Source: JAJPXC01 sp964510535
GTDB taxonomy: Bacteria > Bacteroidota > Bacteroidia > Bacteroidales > Muribaculaceae
DNA: 64,000 bases
Assembly: GCA_964510535.1 (NCBI GenBank)
Contig: CAZECG010000001.1
Span: forward strand, 1 to 64,000
Direction: 5' to 3'
In this document: positions 1 through 8,909 of the stretch, in pieces
Position numbering within the stretch: the first letter of the stretch is position 1
Layout of the letters: each line of letters begins with the position of its first letter
The notes under the pieces: model-generated
Told to the model about the DNA's origin: nothing
The model's database searches: none
What the model saw: only the letters and a program-made list of their open reading frames with translations
Translations under genes and position numbers: made by a program

Positions 1-414
1 GATGGAAACATAAGTCAAAGCCAAATCCAAGGTCGGCCCCTCAACATCCATAAACCGCAACACACCGAACGCTATCGGTCTCGACAAGACAATCATGGCT
101 GTGCCAGCGCCCAGTGCCACTAAAAGCGACCTGTACGCCACCAAGCCCTGCCCTACGGCATCATTGGCTCCATACGCCTGAGCCGTCATGCCGCTCGATC
201 CCATTCTCAAAAAGGCGAAACACCAATACAGGAGGTTAAACACACTGCCACCGACAGCGATGGCCGCTATAAACACCGCACTCCCCATATGCCCCACAAT
301 CGCCGTATCGACAAGCCCTAGCAACGGAGTTGTGATATTGGCGATTATGGAGGGTATGGCGAGTGAAAGTATCTTGCGGTTCATATTATTGATGAAACGC
401 AATCCTACGGTCAT
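1..414 (-). CDS. MATE family efflux transporter, N-terminal part (cut by window edge)
   Basis: The minus strand encodes the first ~138 residues of a multidrug and toxin extrusion (MATE/DinF-like) inner-membrane antiporter; the rest lies left of the window. The visible protein reads MTVGLRFINNMNRKILSLAI and continues with the typical first helix (PSIIANITTPLLGLVDTAIV) followed by GHMG and further hydrophobic helices. The ATG overlaps the stop of the OPT transporter gene upstream as ATGA, so the two are probably co-translated; an alternative ATG lies 10 codons in (384). MATE proteins use Na+ or H+ gradients to export drugs or metabolites; the substrate here cannot be told. Confidence 0.85.
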   Translation of the reverse strand, partial: MTVGLRFINNMNRKILSLAIPSIIANITTPLLGLVDTAIVGHMGSAVFIAAIAVGGSVFNLLYWCFAFLRMGSSGMTAQAYGANDAVGQGLVAYRSLLVALGAGTAMIVLSRPIAFGVLRFMDVEGPTLDLALTYVSI

Positions 415-2411
415 TTCTTGGCTCTCAGGCTATCCAAGGTGAGATAGGCTATCAGCAAGGCATAAATCACAAGACCCGCTACCTGCAACGACACCTCAGA
501 GATGCCCGCGTCAAAAGTGAACCCGAAGTAACGTGTGAGCGCGGCGAAAACGCCAAACAGCGCACCACCCGCTATCAGACCCGATGAGATAAGTGTGCCT
601 CTATCACGACGGGCGGCATTGAGAGCTTTATCTTTCGATGAGTTACCGACAAACCATGCGATTGCGCCGCCGACTAAAAGCGGAGTGTTAAGCGACAACG
701 GGATAAACATTCCGAGACAGAACGCCAGAGCCGGGACACCCAGCCAGTTAAGCAGCAGGGCTAAGACCGCTCCGACCATATAAAGAATCCAGGGGGTATC
801 GCCACCCATCATCAACGGTTCTATGACCTTGGCCATAGCATTGGCCTGAGGCGCGACAAGAGCGTCGGGGCCGCTGAAGCCATACACATCATTAAGCACG
901 AGAAGCACACCGCCGACCGTTGCAGCCGACACAAGCGTACCGAGGAACTTCCAGCTTTCCTGTGTCTTGGGGGTAGAACCCAACCAATAGCCAACCTTCA
1001 GGTCGGTCACGAAACCGCCGGCCATCGACAGAGCGGTACACACGACCCCACCGATTACCATCGAAGCGACTATCCCGGAAGTCCCGCTGAGACCTATTCC
1101 AACAAAGATAGCCGACGCAACAATCAGCGTCATCAACGTCATACCCGACACCGGGTTGGAACCGACTATAGCGATAGCGTTGGCTGCGACAGTGGTGAAT
1201 AGAAACGCTATGACTGTCACGACAAGCCACGCAACTAATGCCTGCCAAAAAGTGTTGATGACACCGACCCAGAAAAACACCAGCACCGCGGCAAGCGCGA
1301 TTGCGATGAAAAACACAACGTGTTTCATCGAAATGTCACGCTGCCATCTGATTGTTTTAACCCCCTGGGCCGACCCGCGGAACTCCCTGCCGGCAAGTCC
1401 TACCGCCTGAGTTATTATTGGCCAGGATTTTACTATCCCGATTACACCGGCCATGGCGATGCCGCCTATACCTATCAGCTTGGCATAGTCAGTGAAAATT
1501 TCATTAGGGGTCATCGCGGCTATCTCAGACGCGCCGTATGTCCCCATCAAAGGAATAATTACCCACCAGACAAAGATTGAGCCGGCAAAGATTACAAACG
1601 CATATTTCAACCCTATGATGTAACCAAGCCCAAGCACGGCAGCACCGGTGTTACAGCTCAACACAAGTTTGGTTTTAGCCGCCAACGCCTCGCCCCATTG
1701 CCCAACGGTGGTTGTCAGCGTTGAAGCCCACAGACCGAATGTCTCGACAACATAGTCATACACCCCACCGATTAGCGAAGCGATGACAAGTGTCACTGCC
1801 TGCTTGCTGTTGCTACCTACGCTTTGCCCGCTGGCAAGCACCTGCGTTGTGGCTGTAGCCTCCGGGAATGGGTACTTTCCGTGCATATCTTTTACAAAAT
1901 ATTTACGGAAAGGTATGAAAAACAAAATCCCGAGCACTCCGCCAAGCAACGAACTGAGAAATATCTCGAGGAAATTCACAGTCAAATCCGGATATTTGGA
2001 TTGCAGGATAAACAAGGCTGGAAGGGTGAAAATCGCACCTGCTACTATCACACCCGAGCAAGCTCCGATTGACTGGATGATAACGTTTTGCCCGAGCGGA
2101 TGCTTTATCTTCAATGCGCTTGAGCATCCTACCGCAATGATGGCGATGGGGATAGCGGCTTCAAACACTTGCCCGACTTTCAATCCGAGATAGGCTGCCG
2201 CAGCACTGAATATCACGGCTAATAGCAAGCCCATCAGCACCGAATAAGGGGTTGCCTCGCGGTAATCGCGGGCAGGGTGCATCAACGGGCGGTAATGCTC
2301 ATCATCTCCAAGTTCCCGGAATGCGTTTTCGGGTATGGCGATGGGATCTGAATCAGCGTAGACCTCCGAGGCCGGAGCCTGATTCTCTTTTGTTGTTGTT
2401 TTACTGCTCAT
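411..2411 (-). CDS. OPT family oligopeptide transporter
   Basis: A 666-residue, very hydrophobic inner-membrane protein with the features of the oligopeptide transporter (OPT) superfamily: a soluble ~55-residue N-terminus, then about 15-16 predicted membrane segments, including the early motif SAAAAYLGLKVGQVFEAAIP and the loop GKYPFPEATATTQVL characteristic of the bacterial EspB/YSL-like branch. The family takes up peptides or metal chelates with protons. Its stop overlaps the start of the MATE gene by 4 nt, and ssb lies 40 nt upstream. The length is normal for bacterial members. The substrate is not predictable from sequence. Confidence 0.93.
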   Translation of the reverse strand: MSSKTTTKENQAPASEVYADSDPIAIPENAFRELGDDEHYRPLMHPARDYREATPYSVLMGLLLAVIFSAAAAYLGLKVGQVFEAAIPIAIIAVGCSSALKIKHPLGQNVIIQSIGACSGVIVAGAIFTLPALFILQSKYPDLTVNFLEIFLSSLLGGVLGILFFIPFRKYFVKDMHGKYPFPEATATTQVLASGQSVGSNSKQAVTLVIASLIGGVYDYVVETFGLWASTLTTTVGQWGEALAAKTKLVLSCNTGAAVLGLGYIIGLKYAFVIFAGSIFVWWVIIPLMGTYGASEIAAMTPNEIFTDYAKLIGIGGIAMAGVIGIVKSWPIITQAVGLAGREFRGSAQGVKTIRWQRDISMKHVVFFIAIALAAVLVFFWVGVINTFWQALVAWLVVTVIAFLFTTVAANAIAIVGSNPVSGMTLMTLIVASAIFVGIGLSGTSGIVASMVIGGVVCTALSMAGGFVTDLKVGYWLGSTPKTQESWKFLGTLVSAATVGGVLLVLNDVYGFSGPDALVAPQANAMAKVIEPLMMGGDTPWILYMVGAVLALLLNWLGVPALAFCLGMFIPLSLNTPLLVGGAIAWFVGNSSKDKALNAARRDRGTLISSGLIAGGALFGVFAALTRYFGFTFDAGISEVSLQVAGLVIYALLIAYLTLDSLRAKK

Positions 2412-2451
2412 TATGTGACAAATTTTATTGTTTTCTCATGAATGTTTGAAT

Positions 2452-2796
2452 CTATTCTTTTGGCCGCGGAAGCGACAGTATGTCGAAATTCTCAACATAG
2501 ATTTCTGTTACAGTGCGTTTTATGGCATTGCGATCCTGCCAGACGCGTGTCCGCAATTTCCCCTCGACAAACAGTTTGCTCCCTTTTCTGATGTATTTCT
2601 CTGCTGTCTCGGCCGCTTTATCCCACATTACTATGGTGTGCCACTCCGTGCGCTCCGGAATTTGCGCACCCGACGGAGTGGTATAAGCGCGCTCAGTCGT
2701 TGCCATCGACATCGTCGCTACTAAGCGATTTTCGACATAACGCAACTCAGGGTCGCGACCCACATTACCCACAAGAATCACTTTGTTGACCGACAT
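2452..2796 (-). CDS. ssb: single-stranded DNA-binding protein (short form)
   Basis: A 114-residue OB-fold protein starting MSVNKVILVGNVGRDPELRY, the classic SSB opening, with the conserved W-H-x-I-V strand (EWHTIVMWDKAAE) and KGSKLFVEGKLRTRVWQD. It binds ssDNA as a tetramer in replication, repair and recombination. It is shorter than the usual ~150-180 residues: the glycine/proline-rich linker and the acidic C-terminal tip that recruits partner proteins are missing, and it ends LPRPKE. It may therefore be a secondary SSB paralogue. It lies 29 nt after proC and 40 nt before the OPT gene on the same strand. Confidence 0.93.
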   Translation of the reverse strand: MSVNKVILVGNVGRDPELRYVENRLVATMSMATTERAYTTPSGAQIPERTEWHTIVMWDKAAETAEKYIRKGSKLFVEGKLRTRVWQDRNAIKRTVTEIYVENFDILSLPRPKE

Positions 2797-2825
2797 CCGA
2801 CTCTCCCTCCTACTTGTTTGCGGGA

Positions 2826-3623
2826 TTAAAGCGACGAGGCCTTAAGTCCCTCGATTACAGCCGTGGTGAACCCGTTTCGCTCCATAGCGTTAAGCCCCTT
2901 GATAGTCACCCCGCCGGGTGTGGTGACTTTGTCGATTTCAACCTCGGGGTTTGACCCGGTCGACTCAAGCAGCGCGACTGCGCCGCGGATTGTTTGGAAT
3001 ATGTACCCCTTCGCTGCGTCGGGATACAGACCCAGCTCCACCGCACCTTCAGTGGCTGCGCGTACATAGCGCATGGCATACGCGATTCCGCACGAACAAA
3101 GAGCCATAGCCCCACACATCATCCGCTCCGGGATGACAGCGGAACGGCCCATCGAGCCGAATATCATGTTCAGCTCGTCAATCTTATTTTTCGCAGCCCG
3201 GTCACCGCAGACAAACGTCATGCTCTCACCGACGGCTATCGCAGTGTTGGGCATCGCGCGTGTCACGCTATAAGCCGCCTGTTGTGGGTTGGGGAACATA
3301 TCACAAAGGTCGCCCACACTTATTCCGGCAGCAAGCGACACAAGTGTGACCTTCTCCACATCAATCGAGGACGACAATTCGTCAATCACCTGCTTCACAA
3401 GCCAAGGCTTAACCGCAAGGACTATTATATCCGCCCCTCTTGCGGCATCAACATTTGAAACGGTGGTTACAACCGATGGGAACTCCGCCTTGATTAAATC
3501 CAATTTACTAACCGACGGATTAGAAAGGCTGACTTCATACTCACTACTCAACTTCCCGCCGAGGATACCGCGAGCTATCGCGCCACCCATGTTGCCGGCT
3601 CCTATAATCGCTATCTTCCTCAT
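2826..3623 (-). CDS. proC: pyrroline-5-carboxylate reductase
   Basis: A 265-residue NAD(P)H-dependent enzyme that makes proline from 1-pyrroline-5-carboxylate in the cytoplasm. The N-terminus carries the Rossmann motif IGAGNMGGAIARGI, and the C-terminal domain has the P5CR signature VTTPGGVTIKGLNAMERNG near residues 234-252. Length is normal. The start ATG overlaps the stop of argD (ATGA at 3623-3620), so proline and arginine-type genes are translationally coupled, as is common for argD/proC in Bacteroidota. Confidence 0.96.
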   Translation of the reverse strand: MRKIAIIGAGNMGGAIARGILGGKLSSEYEVSLSNPSVSKLDLIKAEFPSVVTTVSNVDAARGADIIVLAVKPWLVKQVIDELSSSIDVEKVTLVSLAAGISVGDLCDMFPNPQQAAYSVTRAMPNTAIAVGESMTFVCGDRAAKNKIDELNMIFGSMGRSAVIPERMMCGAMALCSCGIAYAMRYVRAATEGAVELGLYPDAAKGYIFQTIRGAVALLESTGSNPEVEIDKVTTPGGVTIKGLNAMERNGFTTAVIEGLKASSL

Positions 3624-4747
3624 TCCGCGATTGCCTCTTTAAACGATTTGATGAATTGGGCGGCCTCGTCAATCGTAAGCGACAACGGCGGGAGCAAGCG
3701 TATCACGTTAGTGCCCGACGCACCGGTAAAGATGTGTTTATCCTTGATTAGCCTGTAACGCAAATCCTTGACAGGGTAATCCATCTCTATACCAATCATC
3801 AAACCGCGCCCGCGCACCTCCTTAATACCCGGGATAGTCTTCAACTCGGTCATCAGATACTCCCCTACCGTGGCAGCGTTATCCACAAGTTTCTCATCTT
3901 CAAATATATCAAGCACGGCAATGGCGGCGGCGCATCCCAAATGATTGCCTCCGAACGTGGTGCCGAGTTGGCCGTAAACAGGTTTGAATTTCGGGGATAT
4001 AAGCACGCCACCCATCGGATAGCCGTTGGCGATACCCTTGGCTACAGTGATGATGTCGGGGCGTATGCCAGAATACTGGTGAGCGAAAAAGCGGCCGGAG
4101 CGACCGTACCCCGACTGGATTTCATCCAAAATCAACACTACTCCGGCTTCTTCTGTAGTCCGGCGCAACTCCCGCATGAAATCGTCAGCGGGTATACGGA
4201 TTCCTCCGACGCCCTGAATACCTTCGATGATAACCGCCGCCACATCGCCTTTAGCCAATTCGCGGCGTGTGCCGTCAATATCCCCGAGCGGCAGGAACGT
4301 GACGTGTTCGTTAGCGTTGAGCGGCGACATAATTTTGGGATTGTCAGTCGCCTCGACAGCCGCCGAGGTCCGCCCGTGGAAAGCCTTTGAATAAGCGATT
4401 ACACGTTTCTTGCCTGTATGGAACGAGGCCAGTTTCAACGCATTCTCATTGGCTTCGGCTCCGGAATTTATAAGAAACAACTGATAATCGTCATATCCCG
4501 ACGCTTTGCCGAGTTTGTCAGCCAAGCGTTGTTGCAGGGAATTGACAACCGAATTGGAATAGAAAACTAAATTCGCGGCCTGCTCGGCAAGCGCATTGAT
4601 ATAATGAGGATGAGAGTGTCCTACTGAGATTACGGCGTGACCGCCATAAAGGTCAAGATACTCCTGCCCGGTAGCATCGTAAGTCTTACACCCGCGGCCT
4701 TTCACTATTTCAATGTCAAACAGCGGATAAACGTCAAATAATTTCAT
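3620..4747 (-). CDS. argD: acetylornithine/succinylornithine aminotransferase family protein
   Basis: A 375-residue class III PLP-dependent aminotransferase. The PLP-lysine motif is ITVAKGIANGYPMGG (~residues 235-249), preceded by the aspartate motif LILDEIQSGYGRSG; the glycine-rich GGHAVISVGHSHP is near the N-terminus. In arginine biosynthesis it makes the N-acylated ornithine; in Bacteroides species the acyl group is succinyl rather than acetyl (family knowledge, not visible here). It is coupled to proC by a 4-nt overlap. About 100 nt separate it from cdaA upstream. It could also act on other omega-amino substrates. Confidence 0.9.
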   Translation of the reverse strand: MKLFDVYPLFDIEIVKGRGCKTYDATGQEYLDLYGGHAVISVGHSHPHYINALAEQAANLVFYSNSVVNSLQQRLADKLGKASGYDDYQLFLINSGAEANENALKLASFHTGKKRVIAYSKAFHGRTSAAVEATDNPKIMSPLNANEHVTFLPLGDIDGTRRELAKGDVAAVIIEGIQGVGGIRIPADDFMRELRRTTEEAGVVLILDEIQSGYGRSGRFFAHQYSGIRPDIITVAKGIANGYPMGGVLISPKFKPVYGQLGTTFGGNHLGCAAAIAVLDIFEDEKLVDNAATVGEYLMTELKTIPGIKEVRGRGLMIGIEMDYPVKDLRYRLIKDKHIFTGASGTNVIRLLPPLSLTIDEAAQFIKSFKEAIAE

Positions 4748-4848
4748 AAAATATCATTTTGCAGGGTTAATTCCCCGGTTGACTTCATTCAACCGACAAA
4801 ATTACCAAAACTCTTTCAAAAAGACTAATATCCTGTCGTTTTTCAGCA

Positions 4849-5631
4849 TTACCGACTAAGCGAAATCTGCGACAGATACTGTTCAAGTTCGGTAGAGGTA
4901 AGACGAGTTTTGAGCGAACCGCGATGCGCTATGGAGATGCCGCCGGTTTCCTCAGATACCACGATAGCCACAGCATCAGTCGCCTGCGAGATTCCAAGTG
5001 CCGACCGGTGACGCAAACCAAGCGAGCGCGGGACACTTGTATCATGACTTACCGGCAGAATGCAGCCCGCAGCCTTGATGCGGTCGTGGGCCACCACAAT
5101 CGCACCGTCATGAAGTGGTGAATTTTTGAAAAATATGTTTTCTATTAACCGGGGGTTTATCTCGGCATCTATTCGGTCGCCCGACTTCTCATACGTTTCC
5201 AATGGGACATTCTGCTCAATCACTATCAAAGCCCCCGTCTTACTCTTCGACATATTCATGCAAGCATAGACAATCGGCAATACCAATCGCCGCTGGTCAT
5301 CACCGTTTTCACTGTTGCCGTGATGATGGTGAAACAGTGATTTCAGAAATTTCCACCGCCGGTGTGAGCCGAGTTCAACGAGAAACCGTTTTATCTGGTC
5401 TTGAAACAAAATCACAAGAATCAACAAGCCGATGCTCATGAACTTGTCAAGAATAGTCCCGATAAGCCTCATTTCCAAAATTTCTGACGTTACGACCCAC
5501 ACTGCGATAAACGCCAATACTCCGAAGAAAATGTTTATCGTGCCCGACTCCTTCATTATGCGATAGAGATAGTAAAGCAACGTGGCTACTATCACTATGT
5601 CGAGCGCATCTTTTATACCGAATGATTCCAT
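4849..5631 (-). CDS. cdaA: diadenylate cyclase CdaA (c-di-AMP synthase)
   Basis: A 260-residue protein with three predicted N-terminal membrane helices (residues ~10-80) and a cytosolic DisA_N domain. Both catalytic signatures are present: HDGAIVV (~residues 172-178) and RHRSALG (~208-214), followed by SEETGGIS. It condenses two ATP to c-di-AMP, which in characterised bacteria controls osmolyte and envelope homeostasis. It is preceded by folP with a 19-nt overlap, a common arrangement. The linker between membrane part and domain is histidine-rich (HHHHG). Its usual regulator, a YbbR-domain protein, is not adjacent but a YbbR protein is encoded at 40395-41366. Confidence 0.95.
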   Translation of the reverse strand: MESFGIKDALDIVIVATLLYYLYRIMKESGTINIFFGVLAFIAVWVVTSEILEMRLIGTILDKFMSIGLLILVILFQDQIKRFLVELGSHRRWKFLKSLFHHHHGNSENGDDQRRLVLPIVYACMNMSKSKTGALIVIEQNVPLETYEKSGDRIDAEINPRLIENIFFKNSPLHDGAIVVAHDRIKAAGCILPVSHDTSVPRSLGLRHRSALGISQATDAVAIVVSEETGGISIAHRGSLKTRLTSTELEQYLSQISLSR

Positions 5632-6500
5632 AACCCTTGTGTCATCATGAATATTTTAACAGCCTCCACAGCCGGAGCCACATCATGCACCCGCAATATC
5701 GAAGCCCCTTGCGCAAGCGAGAGAGTGTTGACAACGGTAGTGCCGTTCAACGACTCAGCCGGTGTGACGCCAAGCGGCTTGTAAATCATCGACTTTCGCG
5801 ACACCCCGACAAGCAGCGGACGTTGCAAGCAATGCAAAGCCGACAAGCCGCGAAGCAACTCATAGTTCTGCTCAACCGTCTTGCCAAAACCAAAGCCGGG
5901 GTCTATAATAACATCATTGACACCCATAAGCGACAGCCTGTTGACTTTTTCACTCAACTCAGCGATTACGTCGGCGGTCACATCGTCATAGTCGGTCAAA
6001 CCGCTCATGGTCTGCGGTGTGCCGCGGGTGTGCATCAATATGTAAGGGACTTTTAAAGCCGCTACCGCGGCAAACATATCCGAGTCAAGATCCCCGCCGG
6101 AAATATCGTTGATTATGTCAGCTCCGGCCTCGATGGCCTTCTGCGCCACCGATGCCCTGAACGTGTCGACTGAAATTATCGCATTCGGGCTAATTTCCCT
6201 CGTCAAAGCCACTCCCTTGACCACACGGGCGGTTTCCTCCTCGACCGAAACATTATCCGCCCCGGGTCGACTTGAATACCCCCCTATGTCAATTATATCC
6301 GCTCCCGACTCAAGCAATTCCGACACTCGACCTTTGATTTGCGCATCAGATACGCATCTCGATTCCGAATAAAACGAATCGGGAGTGACATTAAGAATAC
6401 CCATAACAGCCGGACAGGTAAACTCGACCAACCGACCGCCGAGATTCAACGAAAACGGATGGAAACCGTGATTTGTCATCGTGACTTCAGTTACAGACAT
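5613..6500 (-). CDS. folP: dihydropteroate synthase
   Basis: A ~295-residue cytoplasmic folate-pathway enzyme joining para-aminobenzoate to 6-hydroxymethyl-dihydropterin pyrophosphate; the sulfonamide target. Signatures: MGILNVTPDSFY (DHPS motif 1), DIIDIGGYSSRPGA (motif 2), and IIDPGFGFGKTVEQN in the pterin site. The ORF is open to an ATG at 6512, but that lies at the expected transcription start behind the TATATTTG element (6518-6525), so the ATG at 6500 or 6479 is preferred. Its end overlaps cdaA by 19 nt. Confidence 0.94.
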   Translation of the reverse strand: MSVTEVTMTNHGFHPFSLNLGGRLVEFTCPAVMGILNVTPDSFYSESRCVSDAQIKGRVSELLESGADIIDIGGYSSRPGADNVSVEEETARVVKGVALTREISPNAIISVDTFRASVAQKAIEAGADIINDISGGDLDSDMFAAVAALKVPYILMHTRGTPQTMSGLTDYDDVTADVIAELSEKVNRLSLMGVNDVIIDPGFGFGKTVEQNYELLRGLSALHCLQRPLLVGVSRKSMIYKPLGVTPAESLNGTTVVNTLSLAQGASILRVHDVAPAVEAVKIFMMTQGLWNHSV

Positions 6501-6517
6501 GAGACGTTGCATTTATG

Positions 6518-6525
6518 CAAATATA
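6518..6525 (-). promoter_or_regulatory. Bacteroidota -7 element before folP-cdaA
   Basis: TATATTTG on the minus strand fits TAnnTTTG. It sits 18 nt upstream of the preferred folP ATG at 6500; no clear TTG is seen 19-21 nt upstream. Confidence 0.5.
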
Positions 6526-6616
6526 CGCATAACTCATGTGCGAAAAAACTATTTAATCATTTTTATGTCCAACAAAAGGAGACCAAACAGGTCGCCATCA
6601 CAACATAAACCCGCAT

Positions 6617-6916
6617 CTATTCCACATTCACAGGCTCATCAAGCGGGCTACGCCGCACATAGGTCTTGCGCTCAGACCTTTTTTTCACCTTGTGTCGCTT
6701 ACCGTTTCGTTTGTCCAATCGCTTCCCTATTGTGACCGTCACAACACTGTCAGAGACTAAGCTATCTGATGTTGACACCTCGATTGCCCCGGCTTCATCC
6801 GACTTCGATTCTGAAAATCGCCCGCTGCTCCATGCCACAGCTAAAACCCCGATAGCCATAACTATCACAGTCGCTATAAGCCCGCGCACTTCGCCCGTTG
6901 TCATTTTCTTTCCCAT
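6617..6916 (-). CDS. small single-pass membrane protein of unknown function
   Basis: A 99-residue protein (start MGKKMTTGEVRG) with one N-terminal membrane helix (GLIATVIVMAIGVLAVAWS) followed by a serine/aspartate-rich segment and a very basic tail (KRLDKRNGKRHKVKKRSERK) ending RRSPLDEPVNVE. The start is chosen because a -7 element at 6930-6937 puts the transcript start near 6923; the ORF is open to 6958. It diverges from the VanZ-like gene. I do not recognise a family; the topology (short N-in helix, charged tail) is all that can be said. Confidence 0.65.
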   Translation of the reverse strand: MGKKMTTGEVRGLIATVIVMAIGVLAVAWSSGRFSESKSDEAGAIEVSTSDSLVSDSVVTVTIGKRLDKRNGKRHKVKKRSERKTYVRRSPLDEPVNVE

Positions 6917-6929
6917 GGTTTTATGGCAA

Positions 6930-6962
6930 CAAATATATTGATTTAACGCGAATGTCATACAA
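6930..6962 (-). promoter_or_regulatory. promoter of the small membrane protein gene
   Basis: On the minus strand TATATTTG (6937-6930) lies 22 nt downstream of TTG (6962-6960), close to the Bacteroidota -33/-7 pattern. The predicted leader is only a few nt. Confidence 0.5.
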
Positions 6963-6981
6963 TCATTTCCTCTTGATTTCG

Positions 6982-6989
6982 TATTTTTG
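6982..6989 (+). promoter_or_regulatory. -7 element before the VanZ-like gene
   Basis: TATTTTTG matches TAnnTTTG and lies 32 nt before the chosen ATG at 7021. No TTG is seen at the expected -33 distance, so support is partial. Confidence 0.4.
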
Positions 6990-7020
6990 TGCGATTATCC
7001 ATAGCAACCTGATTGTTCTC

Positions 7021-7431
7021 ATGAATATATTTCTGATAAAAATGCCACCCTACCTGTTCACAATAGTGGTCACAATATCAATCATATACCTCACCCTATT
7101 CCCACATCCGCTCCCTGACGGAACCCCAACGCTATTCCCGCACGCCGACAAGGTGGTCCACGCATTGATGTTTTGGGCTTTCTACTCATCATTTGCCATT
7201 GACCGTTTACGCAAGCAACTTATTGACGGCGCACCCACAAGACTGTCAAGCAAATGGCTATCTATTATCATGGCAGCCACTATCGCGTTCGGGCTCGCTG
7301 TCGAAATCGCTCAATCGACGATGGATATAGGCCGTGGAGGCGACTGCCTTGACTTTCTGTCCGACGTTGTCGGCGCTTTAGTGGCAAGCCAGACACTTCG
7401 TTATATCAAGCGTGCGATTTTCCGTTTTTAA
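7021..7431 (+). CDS. VanZ-like family membrane protein
   Basis: A 136-residue integral membrane protein with about four helices and the VanZ-like pattern: LTLFPHPLPDG, then PHADKVVHALMFWAFYSS (the conserved D-K-x-x-H) and the C-terminal VEIAQSTMDIGRGGDCLDFLSDVVGAL (conserved E, D-x-x-D-x-x-S-N/D-x-x-G). The ORF can be extended to 6898, but the -7 element at 6982 favours the ATG at 7021. VanZ proteins were named for low-level teicoplanin resistance; most members have no known function. The 3' end overlaps the convergent flippase gene by 26 nt. Confidence 0.88.
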   Translation: MNIFLIKMPPYLFTIVVTISIIYLTLFPHPLPDGTPTLFPHADKVVHALMFWAFYSSFAIDRLRKQLIDGAPTRLSSKWLSIIMAATIAFGLAVEIAQSTMDIGRGGDCLDFLSDVVGALVASQTLRYIKRAIFRF

Positions 7432-8905
7432 AGCGACGACACACATAAGCCAGAGCATCCCTCTGAATGGCCGAACCTACTAAATAATTTATCCCGACAT
7501 AGAGGGCCACCGCGCAACCGACCTGCGCCACGAGCAACCACAATGGTTCAACTATCACGATAGAGATAGCCGACAACACCGCCATCACCGCCACAGTCTC
7601 CACGACATAAGGCAGATAATCCGTCAGGTACTGCCGGAATGGCCGCCCCGACATCGGAGCCGCTACCATCAATGTGACAATCCAAGTAATTGCCGAGGCG
7701 GCAACCTGACCCCAAAGCAATATTTCTATTCCATAAACCACATCGTCTCCTCGCGACAGACCTATAAACGGCAACGTCACGACCAGGGCGGCAAACGCCA
7801 CTCCATCGCGAAGCATCTCCATATAAACTATGAGTTTCGCCTTGCCGAGCGCAAGTATATAATTGTTGTATAGCGATGTCAGCACGGTAAATATGCCACG
7901 GAAAAGAAGCAACCGGAACAAGATGATTGACGCATCCCATTTCACACCAAAAAGCAAATGAAATATCGGCGTGGCCATCACTATCAGAAAGCCCATCGCC
8001 GGCAACGTCACATACCCCGTGAACCGGTTGGTTTTGGCTGCTACTCGCGAAAAACGCTCCACATCGTCTTGCACGGCCGACAGCACGGGAAGAAACGAGG
8101 ATGTAAGCGTCTGAGTGAGCGACGTCACACCCATTTTGCTCCATTTGTCGGCTTGGGTGTAATAGCCCAATGCTCCGAGACCCACACGATTACCGATAAA
8201 AAACGAATATATGTTCTGAAAAAGGGTATTAAGAAACGAAGTGACTGTCACTCCCGCCCCGACTGAAAAGAACGACCGCAACGCTGTCCATGAGAACCGC
8301 AGCAGCGGAAACCAGCCGGAAGTAATCCACGCCAACAATGATTTGACAGCGGCCACGGCAAGTGTCTGCCAGACAATCGCCCATGCCCCATACCCCGACA
8401 GCGCAAGCCAAATGCCGACAACCGCCCCGGCTAAAAGCCCGGCGGAATTGGCCACGGCCACCTTCTTGACATCCATCTGTTTCACCAGACGGTAAATCTG
8501 CACCATAGAAGTCGCGGAGATAATAACAGACAGGAACATCACCCGCGACAACGGCACTAGCCGCTCGTCGCCCTGAAACCAATCAGCTATGAGCGGAGCG
8601 GCAAACCATAATAGGATATAAGCGCACAACGCCATGCCCATATTAAACCAAAGAATGGTCGAATAGTCAAGACGCGTAGGCGATTTGCGCTGTATCAACG
8701 CCGCCGAAAATCCACCATCGACAAACAAAGAGGCAAATGCCTGAAAAACAAGCACAGCCCCCACAAGACCGAAATCGTCTTGCGACAACAGCCGCGCCAA
8801 AACAATGCCCGTGACCCCATACAACAATTGGGTCGACAAACGGTCAATTAAGTTCCATTTGAGCGAACGCGCCGTCAGCAACTTCAAGTCGCCATGTTCC
8901 CCCAT
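7406..8905 (-). CDS. Wzx-type polysaccharide/lipid-linked oligosaccharide flippase
   Basis: A ~499-residue, 12-14 helix inner-membrane protein of the MOP superfamily (polysaccharide biosynthesis protein, MviN/RfbX type). The N-terminus (LKWNLIDRLSTQLLYGVTGIVLARLL, DDFGLVGAVLVFQAFASLF, GGFSAALIQRK) is typical of O-antigen/exopolysaccharide flippases, which move undecaprenyl-linked repeat units to the periplasmic face. The start at MGEHGDLK (8905) is preferred over 8941 because it avoids running back into the DUF2807 gene, which stops at 8910. No glycosyltransferases adjoin; a glycan cluster lies at 26380-30106. Confidence 0.88.
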   Translation of the reverse strand: MGEHGDLKLLTARSLKWNLIDRLSTQLLYGVTGIVLARLLSQDDFGLVGAVLVFQAFASLFVDGGFSAALIQRKSPTRLDYSTILWFNMGMALCAYILLWFAAPLIADWFQGDERLVPLSRVMFLSVIISATSMVQIYRLVKQMDVKKVAVANSAGLLAGAVVGIWLALSGYGAWAIVWQTLAVAAVKSLLAWITSGWFPLLRFSWTALRSFFSVGAGVTVTSFLNTLFQNIYSFFIGNRVGLGALGYYTQADKWSKMGVTSLTQTLTSSFLPVLSAVQDDVERFSRVAAKTNRFTGYVTLPAMGFLIVMATPIFHLLFGVKWDASIILFRLLLFRGIFTVLTSLYNNYILALGKAKLIVYMEMLRDGVAFAALVVTLPFIGLSRGDDVVYGIEILLWGQVAASAITWIVTLMVAAPMSGRPFRQYLTDYLPYVVETVAVMAVLSAISIVIVEPLWLLVAQVGCAVALYVGINYLVGSAIQRDALAYVCRRFKNGKSHA

Positions 8906-8909
8906 CGGC

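Noticed and set aside
5322..5333. His-rich run in CdaA as a metal site
   Set aside because: Four histidines in a flexible linker before the catalytic domain are not part of any known CdaA motif; most likely incidental.
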